Numbered from the stretch's first letter, positions 37,706 to 46,999 are shown. The stretch is 64,000 nucleotides of DNA from Nocardia niwae NBRC 108934 = DSM 45340 (GCF_001613465.1 NZ_BDCK01000018.1:1-64000), one strand, 5' to 3'. Made by a program: numbers and translations. Notes: generated by a model from the letters alone, not told the origin.

Positions 37706-39370
37706 CTACGGCGTGGTGAGCGCTTGGACGACGGCGTTGCCGAAGCCGATGTCGTCGGAGGTGGCCAGCCGGGTGTAGCGGCCGCCGGTCTGTTGCGCGA
37801 CGGCCTGAAGCGTCTGGGTGCCACTACCACCGAGCACGATCACGTCGACGCGCACAGGGCGGGCGCTGTCGGTCGCGGCGGTGATGCCGGCCGCCAGTTG
37901 GGTGCCGGTGACCGAGGAATCGTCGTCGGGTCCGTCGGTGATCAGCAGCACCGAATTGGTGCGGCCGCGCGTGTACCCCGCCACCGCGCTCTTGTAGGCC
38001 GCGATCAGGGAAGGGTAGGCCTGGTCGGTCTTGGTCTCACTCGGACGCAGCGAGGTCAATGCGGTACCGATCTTCGTCCGCTGGTCGGTGCCGAGCGCAG
38101 CGGTGGCGGCCGCCACCCGGTATGGGGTGACGCCGTCGAGGTTCTTGCCGAAAGTCCACACGCCGAGACCGAAGTCGGGCGGCATCACCGTCATCGTGGA
38201 GTTCAGGGCGGCGAGAACGTTCGCCAGGCGCGTCGTCGCACCCTCGGCGGTGCCCATCGATGCGGACACGTCGACCAGGACGGTCGATTGCACGCCGAGC
38301 ACGGGGTTGGCCAGCGTGGCGCGCACTTTGTCGAGTGCGCCGCGCGCCGGGACCGCGGCCGCGGCCGGCGGCGGACTGCCGAAGCCCGCCGCGAGGAAGG
38401 CCTGCGCCTGCTCGGGCTTGCGCAGGTAGTCGGTGAACCGTCCGGCAATGAGATTCTGTGTCTTGTCCACCCAGGCGCCGGACATCAGCGCGGCAGGGTA
38501 GTCGGCCACGGGTGCCGACCCGGCGGGGCGGAAGGCGGCGACTCCGGCGACACCCTTCAGTTGCTGTTCTGTAGCTGCGATCGCGTGCACCGGCGCGTCC
38601 TGCGCCGTGAGCTCTGCCAGCGCGGCCGCGGTGTCGGCGGCCTCGGGCGCGTCCGCGGCGAGCCCGGAGATCGCGGCGATCACCTGGCCCGACTGCGCGT
38701 CCTGCGCACTGAGCGGCTCGGCACCCGAGACGGCGGACCCCACCGCCGCGGCCGCGGCCAGCGTGGCGTCACCCGAGGGGAGCGCCATCCGCAGCCCGCC
38801 CCACCCGCTCAGCCCGATCTCGCCGAGCGAACCCTGCTGTAATTGCGGCAGATCGGCCCAGGACACGTCGGCCTGCTCCAGCGCACGCCGCAGCTCGTCC
38901 GGAACCGCGAGCACGATCGGGCTGGCAGCGATGGGCACCGGCGCGCCCTCGATCAGACCGGGGACCCGCATGGACTCGATGGAACGGGTCGAATCGGCGA
39001 TCCACAGCGCCGGCTGCGGGCCGAGTGCCTGGTCCCAGGGCTTACCGCTGGTGAACCCCGCGACGATCGCCGCGGAGGGCCGCGCGGTCACCTCGACCCG
39101 CGCGCAGTGGTCGCGCACTTTCGGCCGGGTGGCGTTATAGCCGTCCGCCGCGGCCCGCACTTGCGCCGCGATGCTGGGATCGGCTGTCACGTAGAGCGTC
39201 GCGGGCCCTTCCACGCATTCGGCCGCCGCCGCGCTGTCCTGATCCGCCGCGCGATCACGCAGCTGGAACCAGGCGACGACGATCGCGGCCAGTAACGCAA
39301 TGGCAACCACCGCGATAACCGGACCTTTGCTAACGCCCCGGGACCGGGTTCCGCTGCGATGAGTGCCCAC
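37706..39370 (-). CDS. Membrane-anchored von Willebrand factor A protein with substrate-binding-like domain
   Basis: 554 residues from a GTG at 39370. One N-terminal membrane anchor is at about 15-36 (VIAVVAIALLAAIVVAWF). A periplasmic-binding-protein-like domain covers about residues 50-330 and a C-terminal VWA domain about 350-550, with the metal-site motif VLVDVSASMG and DGPDDDS. It occupies the position of Rv1836c, which also has a VWA domain. It is exported and anchored, probably in cell-envelope assembly or metal-dependent protein contact. The ligand is unknown. Confidence 0.82.
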   Translation of the reverse strand: MGTHRSGTRSRGVSKGPVIAVVAIALLAAIVVAWFQLRDRAADQDSAAAAECVEGPATLYVTADPSIAAQVRAAADGYNATRPKVRDHCARVEVTARPSAAIVAGFTSGKPWDQALGPQPALWIADSTRSIESMRVPGLIEGAPVPIAASPIVLAVPDELRRALEQADVSWADLPQLQQGSLGEIGLSGWGGLRMALPSGDATLAAAAAVGSAVSGAEPLSAQDAQSGQVIAAISGLAADAPEAADTAAALAELTAQDAPVHAIAATEQQLKGVAGVAAFRPAGSAPVADYPAALMSGAWVDKTQNLIAGRFTDYLRKPEQAQAFLAAGFGSPPPAAAAVPARGALDKVRATLANPVLGVQSTVLVDVSASMGTAEGATTRLANVLAALNSTMTVMPPDFGLGVWTFGKNLDGVTPYRVAAATAALGTDQRTKIGTALTSLRPSETKTDQAYPSLIAAYKSAVAGYTRGRTNSVLLITDGPDDDSSVTGTQLAAGITAATDSARPVRVDVIVLGGSGTQTLQAVAQQTGGRYTRLATSDDIGFGNAVVQALTTP

Positions 39371-39488
39371 GCGCTCAGTGTATGGTCACCCGCCCCGCGC
39401 GAATTCGCCGAGGCTTCCCCCGACCGGCACGAGCGGGAAGCATCCGCTGTCCCGCCGTCGCCACCCGAGGAGGCGCGACGGCGGGATC

Positions 39489-39761
39489 TCAGTGGCGGAT
39501 CACTCGTCCGCGGTCGAACTCGTGCCCGCCCCAGACGCCCGACTGTCCGGTGCGCGCGGCGAAATCACCGCACGCGTCCCGGATGGGGCAGCGCGCGCAG
39601 ACTTCGCGTGCGTAATCGAAGTCTTGCGATGGGTACGGGAACCAGGCTTCGTGGTTGGGATCGCCGCGGCAGGCCGCCCGGTGCCACCCTCGGGAATCCG
39701 AGAGCGGGAGCAAATCGGCCAGGGTCAGCTCCGCGACGGCGGTGGTCTCGGTGCGCGTCAT
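39489..39761 (-). CDS. WhiB family iron-sulfur transcription factor
   Basis: 90 residues from the ATG at 39761, with AAGGAG 8 nt upstream. The four [4Fe-4S] cysteines are Cys31, Cys55, Cys58 and Cys64 (C-x23-C-x2-C-x5-C), and GVWGG is at 75-79. The C-terminal tail is short (HEFDRGRVIRH). WhiB proteins bind sigma factor region 4 and act as redox or nitric-oxide-responsive regulators. The subgroup cannot be set without alignment. It lies 28 nt after the HNH gene on the same strand, so it is probably co-transcribed with it. Confidence 0.9.
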   Translation of the reverse strand: MTRTETTAVAELTLADLLPLSDSRGWHRAACRGDPNHEAWFPYPSQDFDYAREVCARCPIRDACGDFAARTGQSGVWGGHEFDRGRVIRH

Positions 39762-39789
39762 CGCGATCTTCTCCTTTCTCGGGTCGTGG

Positions 39790-40347
39790 TCAGGTCGCGG
39801 CGAGTTGCTTCCAGATCCGGCGTTGCTGCCGGACCTGATGGGTGGGTGCCTTCGGCTCCCAGAGCAGGCGCATGCCCGCCTCCTGCGGCGTGCGGTCGGC
39901 CTTGGCCGCGTTGCACGGCGCGCAGCAGGCCACGAGGTTGCTCCAGGTGTTCGGGCCACCCCGCGACCGCGGCCGGATGTGGTCCACGGTGCGTGCCCAG
40001 CCGGCGCAGTAGCCGCACCGGTTCCGGTCGCGGCGCAGCACGCCCGCCAGCGTGGCCCTGCTCTCGTCGTGCACCAGCACGGTGTGCTCCAGGTAGACAT
40101 AGCGCAGCAGCCGAATGGTCTGCGGCAGTAAGAGTTCCACGTGCCGCGATCGGATGGGAAAGTGCGGTTCCCGGTCGGCCACCGACTCCGCGGCTCCGGC
40201 CACCAGCAGCACCACCGCCCGGTCGGCCTTGACCTCGTCGAGCGCCTCGTAGGAGGCGTTGAGGACGAGGACCCCGGTGTGTATCCAGTTGTCGGCGGTT
40301 ATCGCCGCCTGGTCGGCGGCACGACGGAACGTCATGGGAATCACCAT
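39790..40347 (-). CDS. HNH endonuclease domain protein
   Basis: 185 residues from the ATG at 40347; an ATG at 40335 is also in frame and neither has a good ribosome site. The C-terminal HNH fold is intact: CGYC, VDHIRPRSRGG, the central Asn in NTWSNL, then CAPCN with a following Lys. An N-terminal segment (VLVLNASYEALDEVKADRAVVLLVAGAAE) is shared with common actinobacterial HNH proteins of unknown target. The paired WhiB gene follows directly. Confidence 0.85.
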   Translation of the reverse strand: MVIPMTFRRAADQAAITADNWIHTGVLVLNASYEALDEVKADRAVVLLVAGAAESVADREPHFPIRSRHVELLLPQTIRLLRYVYLEHTVLVHDESRATLAGVLRRDRNRCGYCAGWARTVDHIRPRSRGGPNTWSNLVACCAPCNAAKADRTPQEAGMRLLWEPKAPTHQVRQQRRIWKQLAAT

Positions 40348-40650
40348 GTTTCGTGCGGAATCGAGCGAAGGGGAGCGGAGTGCGGCGATCAGCCGAGGAT
40401 CTGGAGGCGGCTGTGGTCGGGTTCGCCGCGCTGTGCGCGCATCGGCCTGCCGAGCGTGCCGCCAACAGCCGACGATTGCGCCGCCCGGGTCACCAATCGC
40501 TTGGTCGTCTCCGAATTCACTGCCGCCCCTCCTCTCCACTGCTCGGGGCCACCTCGAGGCGGTGGCCGGTGTCGAAACACATGGTGGCACAGCGCACCCG
40601 CCGTTGTCGGGTCATTTTCCGGCGGGTGCCGCGGGGGCGGGCGCGGGGTG
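40348..40650. other. Intergenic stretch upstream of the HNH gene, with a terminator
   Basis: 303 bp with no credible gene. A 10-bp stem (GCACCCGCCG at 40594-40603 with CGGCGGGTGC at 40620-40629) lies 21 bp after the DM13 stop and is the likely terminator of that gene on the minus strand. The remainder should hold the HNH-WhiB promoter; I see no clear box. Confidence 0.55.
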
Positions 40651-41187
40651 TCAGGCCGGTCGCAGCTCGGCCGCGCCGAAGGAGACGTCGAACCGGTCGC
40701 ACCAGATCGCGACGCTGGTCAGCCGGGCCAGGTCGGCGTCGGCGGGGACGGGATAGTTCTGGTCGCCATGGTTGCCTTTGAGCTTGCCCAGGTCGGTATG
40801 GAGGCCGTCGTCGAAGACGAACCAACCGTCGCGGCCCGCGCGCACCGGCGCGTCGGTGAGCCAGACGTGCAGGTCGGGTCCGTCGGAGGTATCGAGGTCC
40901 TCCACTCGTAGCACCCGGCTGCCGTCGGGCAGCCCCAGGATCACGACGGTGCCGGAGGTGGCGTGCTCGTGGGAGATGAACGTGCCCCGGGCGAGGGCGC
41001 GTGGCTGCGCATCCGCGCCGCCCGGCCCCGACGGTGCGGCGGCCGACGGCGCGGCCTCCTGGACGGTGGTATCGGTGAACAGCCGCCAGGGCTGGAACGC
41101 GGCAAGCCCCACGCCCAGACCTATCACCAGCAGCACCGCGACGGCCCAGGCGATCGGCGATCGAGCGATTCCGCGTGTGGACGCCAT
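40651..41187 (-). CDS. DM13-domain membrane-anchored protein
   Basis: 178 residues from the ATG at 41187 with GAGGAG upstream. A membrane anchor is at about 12-30 (IAWAVAVLLVIGLGVGLAAF), then an Ala/Pro-rich linker, then a DM13 domain (GTFISHEHATSGTVVILGLPDG...LRVEDLDTSDGPDLHVWLTDAP). DM13 domains are predicted to take part in electron transfer or redox reactions outside the cell. It appears monocistronic. Confidence 0.8.
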   Translation of the reverse strand: MASTRGIARSPIAWAVAVLLVIGLGVGLAAFQPWRLFTDTTVQEAAPSAAAPSGPGGADAQPRALARGTFISHEHATSGTVVILGLPDGSRVLRVEDLDTSDGPDLHVWLTDAPVRAGRDGWFVFDDGLHTDLGKLKGNHGDQNYPVPADADLARLTSVAIWCDRFDVSFGAAELRPA

Positions 41188-41306
41188 GGCTTCTCCTCGG
41201 AGCGTCGTCGCGTGACCGGAACAAGGCCGGTGCACCGCGCAGGGGCGCTCGCCCCCATCCGATTATGGGGGCGAAGCGGTGGCGGCGTTAACGGAGCGGA
41301 TCGGCG

Positions 41307-42449
41307 TCATCCGATCGGTGACTGCCCGAGCAGGACGCGACCGGTGAAATGGGTCTGCTTGGCCCGGGGCAACGGGTGGAACAGGCAGCCGTGCACGTCG
41401 CGATAGCGCATCTCGAGTTCGCAGTCGCGGGAATAGCCCAGGCCGCCAGCGGTTTCGATGGCCAGGCGCACGGTGTGCACGAGCGCGTCCGCCGCGGCGG
41501 TCTTCCGGCTGAGCGTCCGGCTGGCGTACTGATCGGTGTTGGCGAAGTGCAGGTTCTCCGAGGCGGCGAACATGGCGTCGACGAGGTCGCCCGCGGTGGT
41601 GTGCGCGGTGGCCATCTCACCGGCCAGCTGGACGGTCGGTGCGTCCGACCGCCCCGCCGCCGATGCGGTCGCGAGATCCACCGCGCCGTCGGCGATGCCG
41701 AGATAGGCCGCCATCACCAGCGGCATCGCGGCGCCGAGCACGACATTCAGCAGCGGCGGCCACACTGTGGCGGGCCGGGCCAGTGACACCGCCGCGTCGG
41801 GCACGAACACGTCCTCCAGCACGACGGTGTGCGAACCGGTCGCCCGCAGACCCATGGTGTCCCAGGTGCGCTCGATCCGCACGCCCTCGGCGGCGAACGG
41901 TATGGCGCAGTGCAGCACCTGCGGGCCGTCCGGTGCGTCGTCCCAGCGCACGCTGGTCACCAGGACGGTGCCCACCTCGCAGCCGCTGGCCGGGGCTTTG
42001 CGCGCGTGCACCCGGTAGCCGCCCTCGACCCGCTCGGCGCGGCCGTTGGAGCCGACCCAGTCCGAGGCGCCGGTGCTGACCAGGATCGCGCCCGCGACCA
42101 CCTTGGCGAACAGTGGCGCGGCGTCGATGCCGTGGTTGTGCCGCCACACCTGGGCTGCGACCAAGTGGGTGTGCATCGCGAAGGCGACCGCGGTGGAGGG
42201 GTCGTGGCGGCCCAGTTCGCGCAGGATCTCGCCCATCTCGCGGTGGCTGACCCCGCCGCCGCCGAACTCGGCGGGCACGAGGGCCGCGGACAGTCCGCTC
42301 TCGCGCAGCAGGTCGAACGCGGCGAGGGAGATCTCCCCGGAGCGGTCCCGGTCGGCGACCTCCGGACGGAGGGTCTCGCCGACGCGGCGTGCGCGGGCGA
42401 TCCAGTCGATGGTGGTGGTGTCGGTGATGGCAGGAGCTGTAGTGGTCAT
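41307..42449 (-). CDS. Acyl-CoA dehydrogenase / flavin-monooxygenase superfamily protein
   Basis: 380 residues. The acyl-CoA dehydrogenase fold is clear (PAEFGGGGVSHREMGEILRELGRHDPSTA; DTMGLRATGSHTVVLEDVFVP; IETAGGLGYSRDCELEMRYRDVHG). It lacks the Glu-containing catalytic region that I could assign with confidence. Group D flavin monooxygenases (HsaA, DszC) share this fold, so it may be either. It is divergent from an HxlR regulator across an 89-bp gap with a clear inverted repeat. Confidence 0.82.
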   Translation of the reverse strand: MTTTAPAITDTTTIDWIARARRVGETLRPEVADRDRSGEISLAAFDLLRESGLSAALVPAEFGGGGVSHREMGEILRELGRHDPSTAVAFAMHTHLVAAQVWRHNHGIDAAPLFAKVVAGAILVSTGASDWVGSNGRAERVEGGYRVHARKAPASGCEVGTVLVTSVRWDDAPDGPQVLHCAIPFAAEGVRIERTWDTMGLRATGSHTVVLEDVFVPDAAVSLARPATVWPPLLNVVLGAAMPLVMAAYLGIADGAVDLATASAAGRSDAPTVQLAGEMATAHTTAGDLVDAMFAASENLHFANTDQYASRTLSRKTAAADALVHTVRLAIETAGGLGYSRDCELEMRYRDVHGCLFHPLPRAKQTHFTGRVLLGQSPIG

Positions 42450-42493
42450 GTTTCGAAACTAGGAACGGCCGCGATAACCGGATAGTGCAGAAA

Positions 42494-42512
42494 GTGGACC
42501 TCGCCGGTCCAC
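42494..42512. promoter_or_regulatory. Candidate HxlR operator
   Basis: GTGGACC(TCGCC)GGTCCAC is a perfect inverted repeat with 7-bp arms. It lies between the divergent acyl-CoA dehydrogenase (45 bp away) and HxlR (27 bp away) genes. Confidence 0.6.
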
Positions 42513-42538
42513 AAACGAGACCCCGTCCGCGAGGTGCC

Positions 42539-43237
42539 ATGACGACTCCGACGCCGAGTTACGGCCAGTATTGCCCGATCTCCCGGGCGCTCGATCTGGT
42601 GGGCGAGCGCTGGTCGCTGCTGATCCTGCGCGACCTGCTGCTGGGCACCACCCGGTTCAACGACCTCGCGCGCGGCCTGCCCGGTCTGTCGCGCAGCCTG
42701 CTCGCCAAACGCCTGCGGCAGTTCGAACGGGCCGGGCTGGTGGAGCGACTGGTCGGGGAATACCTGCTCACCGACGCGGGCCGGGAACTGGAGCCGATCC
42801 TGTTCGGCCTCGGCGAATGGGGCGCGCGCTGGACTTTCGGCGCGCCGCGTGACGACGAGCGCGACCCTGCCCTGCTGGTGTGGTGGATGCACAGGCGGGT
42901 GGACACCTCGTCGTTCCCGGGCCGTCGCCACGTCCTGCTGGTGCGCTTCACCGACGACCCGCGGCGCTTCTGGATCGTGATCGAGGCGGGCGTGCCGTCG
43001 GTGTGCGAGTCCGATCCCGGCTATCCGGTGGACGTCACGGTCAGCTCCGACGTCGCCTCGCTGTATCAGGTGTGGCTGGGACGGCTGCCGCTGACGCACG
43101 CGCTACGGACGGGCCGGGTGGCGTTCACCGGCCCGCCCGCGCTCACCCGCCGGATGCCGTCGGTCCTGCGGCTCAGCCCCGTGGCCGGGTACGCGGACAC
43201 CTCGCACCTCGACGCCGCCACCCAGCGCGCCTCCTGA
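42539..43237 (+). CDS. HxlR family winged-helix regulator
   Basis: 232 residues from the ATG at 42539 after GAGGTG. The MarR/HxlR winged helix is at about residues 5-100 (YCPISRALDLVGERWSLLILRDLLLGTTRFNDLARGLPGLSRSLLAKRL). The cysteine in this opening (Cys11) matches the redox-sensing position of HxlR/HypR-type regulators. The C-terminal 120 residues are an extra SCP2-like domain found in longer HxlR proteins. It is divergent from the acyl-CoA dehydrogenase. Confidence 0.88.
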   Translation: MTTPTPSYGQYCPISRALDLVGERWSLLILRDLLLGTTRFNDLARGLPGLSRSLLAKRLRQFERAGLVERLVGEYLLTDAGRELEPILFGLGEWGARWTFGAPRDDERDPALLVWWMHRRVDTSSFPGRRHVLLVRFTDDPRRFWIVIEAGVPSVCESDPGYPVDVTVSSDVASLYQVWLGRLPLTHALRTGRVAFTGPPALTRRMPSVLRLSPVAGYADTSHLDAATQRAS

Positions 43238-43264
43238 ACTCGGGCGACGATCCGGGCTCCGGCC

Positions 43265-44554
43265 TCAGAGATTCCCGACGACGTGCTCGAGGCGCCGGGC
43301 GACCAGCTCGCGCGCCTTCTCCCGCAGCGCGGGCCGGTATCCGCTCGGATACACCGGGTCGGCCGGGGCGTAGTCCTTCAGCACTTCTTTCGCGAGCGTG
43401 ATCTTGTGCACCTCGGTGGGGCCGTCGGCGATGGCCATCACCTCGGCATAGGTGAGCATGTCGACGAACGGCAGATCCTGGCTGACGCCGAGCGCGCCGT
43501 GCAGGTGCAGCGCGCGCTGGGCGATGTCGTGCATCACCTTGGGCATGGCGACCTTGATGGCGGCGATGTCCTTGCGCACCTTCTTGTAGTCCCGCTCCTT
43601 GTCGATGCGCCACGCCGTCCGCAGGACCAGCAGCCGGAACTGCTCCATCTCGATCCAGCTGTCGGCGATGCGTTCCTGGGTCATCTGCAATCCGGCCAGC
43701 GGCCCGCCGCGCATCGGACGAGACACCGCTCGCTCGGCCATCATGTCGAACGCTCTGCGGACCATGGCGACCGTGCGCATCGCGTGGTGCACGCGGCCGC
43801 CGCCCAGCCGTGTCTGCGCTACGACGAAGGCGTCGCCTTCCGTGCCGAGGAGGTGATCGGCGGGGACGCGGACGTCGGTGAATCGCAGATGGCCCTCGTG
43901 CTCGCTGAATCCGGCGACGTGATAGTTCTTCACGATCTCCAGGCCGGGGGCGTCGGCGGGCACGATGAACATCGACATGCCTCGATACGGACTCACCTCG
44001 GGGTCGGTCACCACCATGACGATGTGGAAGGCGGCGAACTGCGCATTGGAGTTGAACCACTTCTCGCCGTTGATCACCCAGTGGTCACCGTCACGCACTG
44101 CGCGGGTCCGGAACAGCGTCGGGTCCGAACCGCCGGTGGGCTCGGTCATCACGTAGCAAGAACCGATCTCACCGGCCAGCAGCGGCTCGAGATAGGTCTT
44201 CTTCTGCTCCGGCGTGCCGTAGTGGGCGAGGATCTCCGCGTTGCCGGAATCCGGCGCCTGGCAGCCGAATACCGACGGCGCCCACACCGAGGTGCCGAGC
44301 ACCTCGTTGAGCAGGGCCAGCTTCATCTGACCGTAGCCGGGACCACCCAGTTCGGGTCCGAGGTGGCAGGCCCACAGGCCCTGATCCTTGACCTGCTCCT
44401 GCAGCGGTCGCAGCAGTGCCATGGCCTCGCGATCGGTGCGGTCGTACGGATTGGGATACAGCAGGTCCAGCGGTTCCACCTCGGTGCGGACGAATTCCGC
44501 CGCCCAGTCCAGTTTCCGCTGGTACTCCGGGTCGGTCTCGAAATCCCAAGCCAT
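43265..44554 (-). CDS. Acyl-CoA dehydrogenase
   Basis: 429 residues. The family signatures are present: CYVMTEPTGGSDPTLFRTRA (FAD/substrate), HWVINGEKWFNSNAQFAAF, and LHLHGALGVSQDLPFVDMLTYAEVMAIADGPTEVHKI in the C-terminal domain. It catalyses alpha,beta-dehydrogenation of an acyl-CoA with ETF as acceptor. It is the last gene of the SDR-ADH-TetR-ACAD unit, 2 nt after the TetR stop. Confidence 0.92.
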   Translation of the reverse strand: MAWDFETDPEYQRKLDWAAEFVRTEVEPLDLLYPNPYDRTDREAMALLRPLQEQVKDQGLWACHLGPELGGPGYGQMKLALLNEVLGTSVWAPSVFGCQAPDSGNAEILAHYGTPEQKKTYLEPLLAGEIGSCYVMTEPTGGSDPTLFRTRAVRDGDHWVINGEKWFNSNAQFAAFHIVMVVTDPEVSPYRGMSMFIVPADAPGLEIVKNYHVAGFSEHEGHLRFTDVRVPADHLLGTEGDAFVVAQTRLGGGRVHHAMRTVAMVRRAFDMMAERAVSRPMRGGPLAGLQMTQERIADSWIEMEQFRLLVLRTAWRIDKERDYKKVRKDIAAIKVAMPKVMHDIAQRALHLHGALGVSQDLPFVDMLTYAEVMAIADGPTEVHKITLAKEVLKDYAPADPVYPSGYRPALREKARELVARRLEHVVGNL

Positions 44555-44556
44555 GG

Positions 44557-45195
44557 TCAGCCTTTCGTGTCCCGCGCGGTGCCGGTCACCACGCCGTCGA
44601 GCAAAGTGGTCGCGAGGATGTCGGCGATCTCGCCGGGGGAGCGGTCGCCGTGCGGGCGGTACCAGAACGAGACCATGTTCACCATGCCGAGCGCGCTGTT
44701 GGTCACCACGTGGTCGGCGGTGCGCAGCAGGCCCTCGGCGTGACCGGCGTCGATGACGCGTTGCCAGCAGTGCTGCACCCGGTCGCGCAGCTCCTGCAGC
44801 TGCGCGGCGCGCTCGCCGGTGAGCGCGCCGACGTCGCGCAGCTGGATGGCCACCTCGCGCTGATGCCGGATGATCAGCCGGACGTGACTGTGAATCATCT
44901 CGCGCAGCTTGGTGACCGGATCGCCGGAGCCGTCGGCGATCGCTTCGGCCTCGGCCAGCATCGGCTGGATGTAGTCGCGCAGGATCTGCCAGAGCAGTTC
45001 CTCTTTGGAACCGATGTGGTAGTAGAGGGCGCCGCGCTGCACGTCGGCGCGCTCGCCGATCTCGGCCACGCCGGTGCCGTGGAAGCCCTGTTCGGCGAAC
45101 AGGTCGATCGCCGCCCGCACGATGCGCGCCCTGGTGTCGCTCGCCGTCGACTCGGCGGCGGGCGGGCGGCCGCGCCTGCGGGACGGCGCGCTCAT
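44557..45195 (-). CDS. TetR family regulator inside a catabolic operon
   Basis: 212 residues from the ATG at 45195, which overlaps the stop of the alcohol dehydrogenase gene as ATGA. The helix-turn-helix is at about residues 25-65 (VAEIGERADVQRGALYYHIGSKEELL), close to KstR2/FadR-like regulators of fatty-acid or steroid catabolism in form. It probably recognises the 20-bp palindrome before the first gene of the operon. Confidence 0.9.
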   Translation of the reverse strand: MSAPSRRRGRPPAAESTASDTRARIVRAAIDLFAEQGFHGTGVAEIGERADVQRGALYYHIGSKEELLWQILRDYIQPMLAEAEAIADGSGDPVTKLREMIHSHVRLIIRHQREVAIQLRDVGALTGERAAQLQELRDRVQHCWQRVIDAGHAEGLLRTADHVVTNSALGMVNMVSFWYRPHGDRSPGEIADILATTLLDGVVTGTARDTKG

Positions 45196-46241
45196 CGCGA
45201 CGGGTCCAAGACGATCTTGCCCACCCCGTCGGCGCGCTCGGCGAACATCCGGTAGGCCGCGGGCCCTTCGGACATCGGAAGATGGTGGGTGACCACCGCC
45301 TCGGGCCGCAGCCTGCCGCCCGCGGTGAGTTTCAGCAGGGCCGGTAGCTCGTACTGGATCGAGCACAGCCCGATGTGGAATTCGAGGTCCTTCACCTGCG
45401 CCGCCATCAGATGGAACGGATAGGCGCGGTTGTGACTCACGCCGATCACGCTGACCCGGCCGCCGTGGCCGACGGCGCTGATCGCCAGCTTGATGGTCTC
45501 GTCGGCGCCGACCGCCTCGATCGCGACATCCGCACCGCCGCGCAGCATGTCGCGGATCGCCTGCTTCGGGTCGTCCGAGTCGACCGGCTCGGCGCCCAGC
45601 CCGGCGGCGCGTTCGCGGCGTTCGGCGAGCAGGTCGACGCCGAGCACGCGTGCCGCGCCCATCGCGAAAGCGGACTGCACCGCCATGAGACCGACCGGAC
45701 CGAGCCCGATCACCACCACGGTGTCGCCCGGCGCGATCCGCGCGCGCCGGGCGCCGTACCACCCGGTGGGCGCGTTGTCGGTGAGCACGACGGCGGCGGT
45801 GTCGCTCACCTCGTCGGGCAGCTTCGCCAGATTGCCCGCGGCGTGCGGGACGGCGAGCACCTGGGCCTGGCATCCGGCCAGCGAGCCGCCGAGCCCATAG
45901 CAGGCGTCGACCGGCAGCGGATGGCGCTCGCACGCGGTGACGATCCCGGCGCGGCACTGCGCGCAGCTGTCGCACCCCGCGGAGGCGGCGACCAGCACGC
46001 GGTCACCGACGGCGAGCCCGCGCGCGTGCGGCCCGAGGTCCACGATCTCGCCGACCGCTTCGTGTCCGACGCCGTAGCCCGCGCCCGCGACGAATCCGTG
46101 CCCGGCGTAGATGTGCAGATCGCTGCCGCAGATGCCCGCCGCGGTGACCCGGACGAGCGCGCCGTCCGGTCCGGGCAGGGCCGGGTCGGGCCGGTGTCGG
46201 TACGAGATCTGCTGAGGGCCTTCGTAAGTCAGCGCCTTCAT
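45192..46241 (-). CDS. Zinc-dependent medium-chain alcohol dehydrogenase
   Basis: 349 residues from the ATG at 46241, overlapping the SDR stop as ATGA. The catalytic zinc site is GICGSDLHIYAG and GHEAVGE. The structural zinc loop is CDSCAQCRAGIVTAC. The NAD motif is VVIGLGPVGLMAVQ. It resembles threonine-dehydrogenase or formaldehyde-dehydrogenase-like MDR enzymes. It is the second gene of a four-gene operon. Confidence 0.88.
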   Translation of the reverse strand: MKALTYEGPQQISYRHRPDPALPGPDGALVRVTAAGICGSDLHIYAGHGFVAGAGYGVGHEAVGEIVDLGPHARGLAVGDRVLVAASAGCDSCAQCRAGIVTACERHPLPVDACYGLGGSLAGCQAQVLAVPHAAGNLAKLPDEVSDTAAVVLTDNAPTGWYGARRARIAPGDTVVVIGLGPVGLMAVQSAFAMGAARVLGVDLLAERRERAAGLGAEPVDSDDPKQAIRDMLRGGADVAIEAVGADETIKLAISAVGHGGRVSVIGVSHNRAYPFHLMAAQVKDLEFHIGLCSIQYELPALLKLTAGGRLRPEAVVTHHLPMSEGPAAYRMFAERADGVGKIVLDPSR

Positions 46242-46978
46242 CGCCAGCCTCCGTCGACCGCGAGGGTGGCGCCGGTGCAGAACGCGGAGGCGTCGGTGGC
46301 GAAGAACAGCGCCGCCCCGACGATCTCCGCCGGCTTGCCGACTCGGCGCAGCGCGTTGTGCTCGGTGAGTTCCGCGCGCAGTTCGTCGGGCCACGCCGTG
46401 GCGATATCGGTGTCGAAGGGGCCGCACTGGATGGTGTTGACCCGCACGTTCGGCGCGAACGTCTGGGCCAGCCCGCCGGTCAGGGCGTTGAGTCCGGCCT
46501 TGGCCGCCGAATACGGGACCGCGAAGGGCTCCGGTCTGGTCGCCTCGATCGAGGAGACGTTGATGATCGAGCCGCCGCCGTCGGACGCCATGCGGCTGCC
46601 GATCAAGGCGGACAAGCGGAACGGTCCCTTCAGGTTCACCCCGATGACCTTGTCGAACAACGCCTCGCTGACCTGGTCCAAGCTCGGGTAGAGCGGCGAG
46701 AGGCCCGCGTTGTTGACCAGCACGTCCACCCGGCCGAACGTGTCGTAGACGGTCTCCACCAAGGCGTCGCACTGCGACCAGTCGCTGACGTTGCAGGCCA
46801 CCGGCAAGGCGCGGCGGCCGAACCGCTCGGTCACCTCATCGGCGAGGGCTGCGCAGCCCTCCAGCTTGCGGCTGGCTATCACCACGTCCGCGCCGGCCTC
46901 GGCGAACGCCAGCACCATCTGCTTGCCCAGCCCCCGGCTTCCCCCGGTGACGACGGCGACCTTGTCGGTGAGTGACAC
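46238..46978 (-). CDS. SDR family oxidoreductase, first gene of a catabolic operon
   Basis: 246 residues. TGGSRGLG is at residues 11-18, NNAG in the middle, and the active site is YSAAK after NVSSIEA. The C-terminus is CTGATLAVDGGW, typical of FabG-like enzymes. It probably reduces or oxidises a hydroxyacyl or keto substrate. It is preceded by a 20-bp palindrome and overlaps the next gene by ATGA. Confidence 0.9.
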   Translation of the reverse strand: MSLTDKVAVVTGGSRGLGKQMVLAFAEAGADVVIASRKLEGCAALADEVTERFGRRALPVACNVSDWSQCDALVETVYDTFGRVDVLVNNAGLSPLYPSLDQVSEALFDKVIGVNLKGPFRLSALIGSRMASDGGGSIINVSSIEATRPEPFAVPYSAAKAGLNALTGGLAQTFAPNVRVNTIQCGPFDTDIATAWPDELRAELTEHNALRRVGKPAEIVGAALFFATDASAFCTGATLAVDGGWR

Positions 46979-46999
46979 CTGAACTCCTGCAAGTCATGA

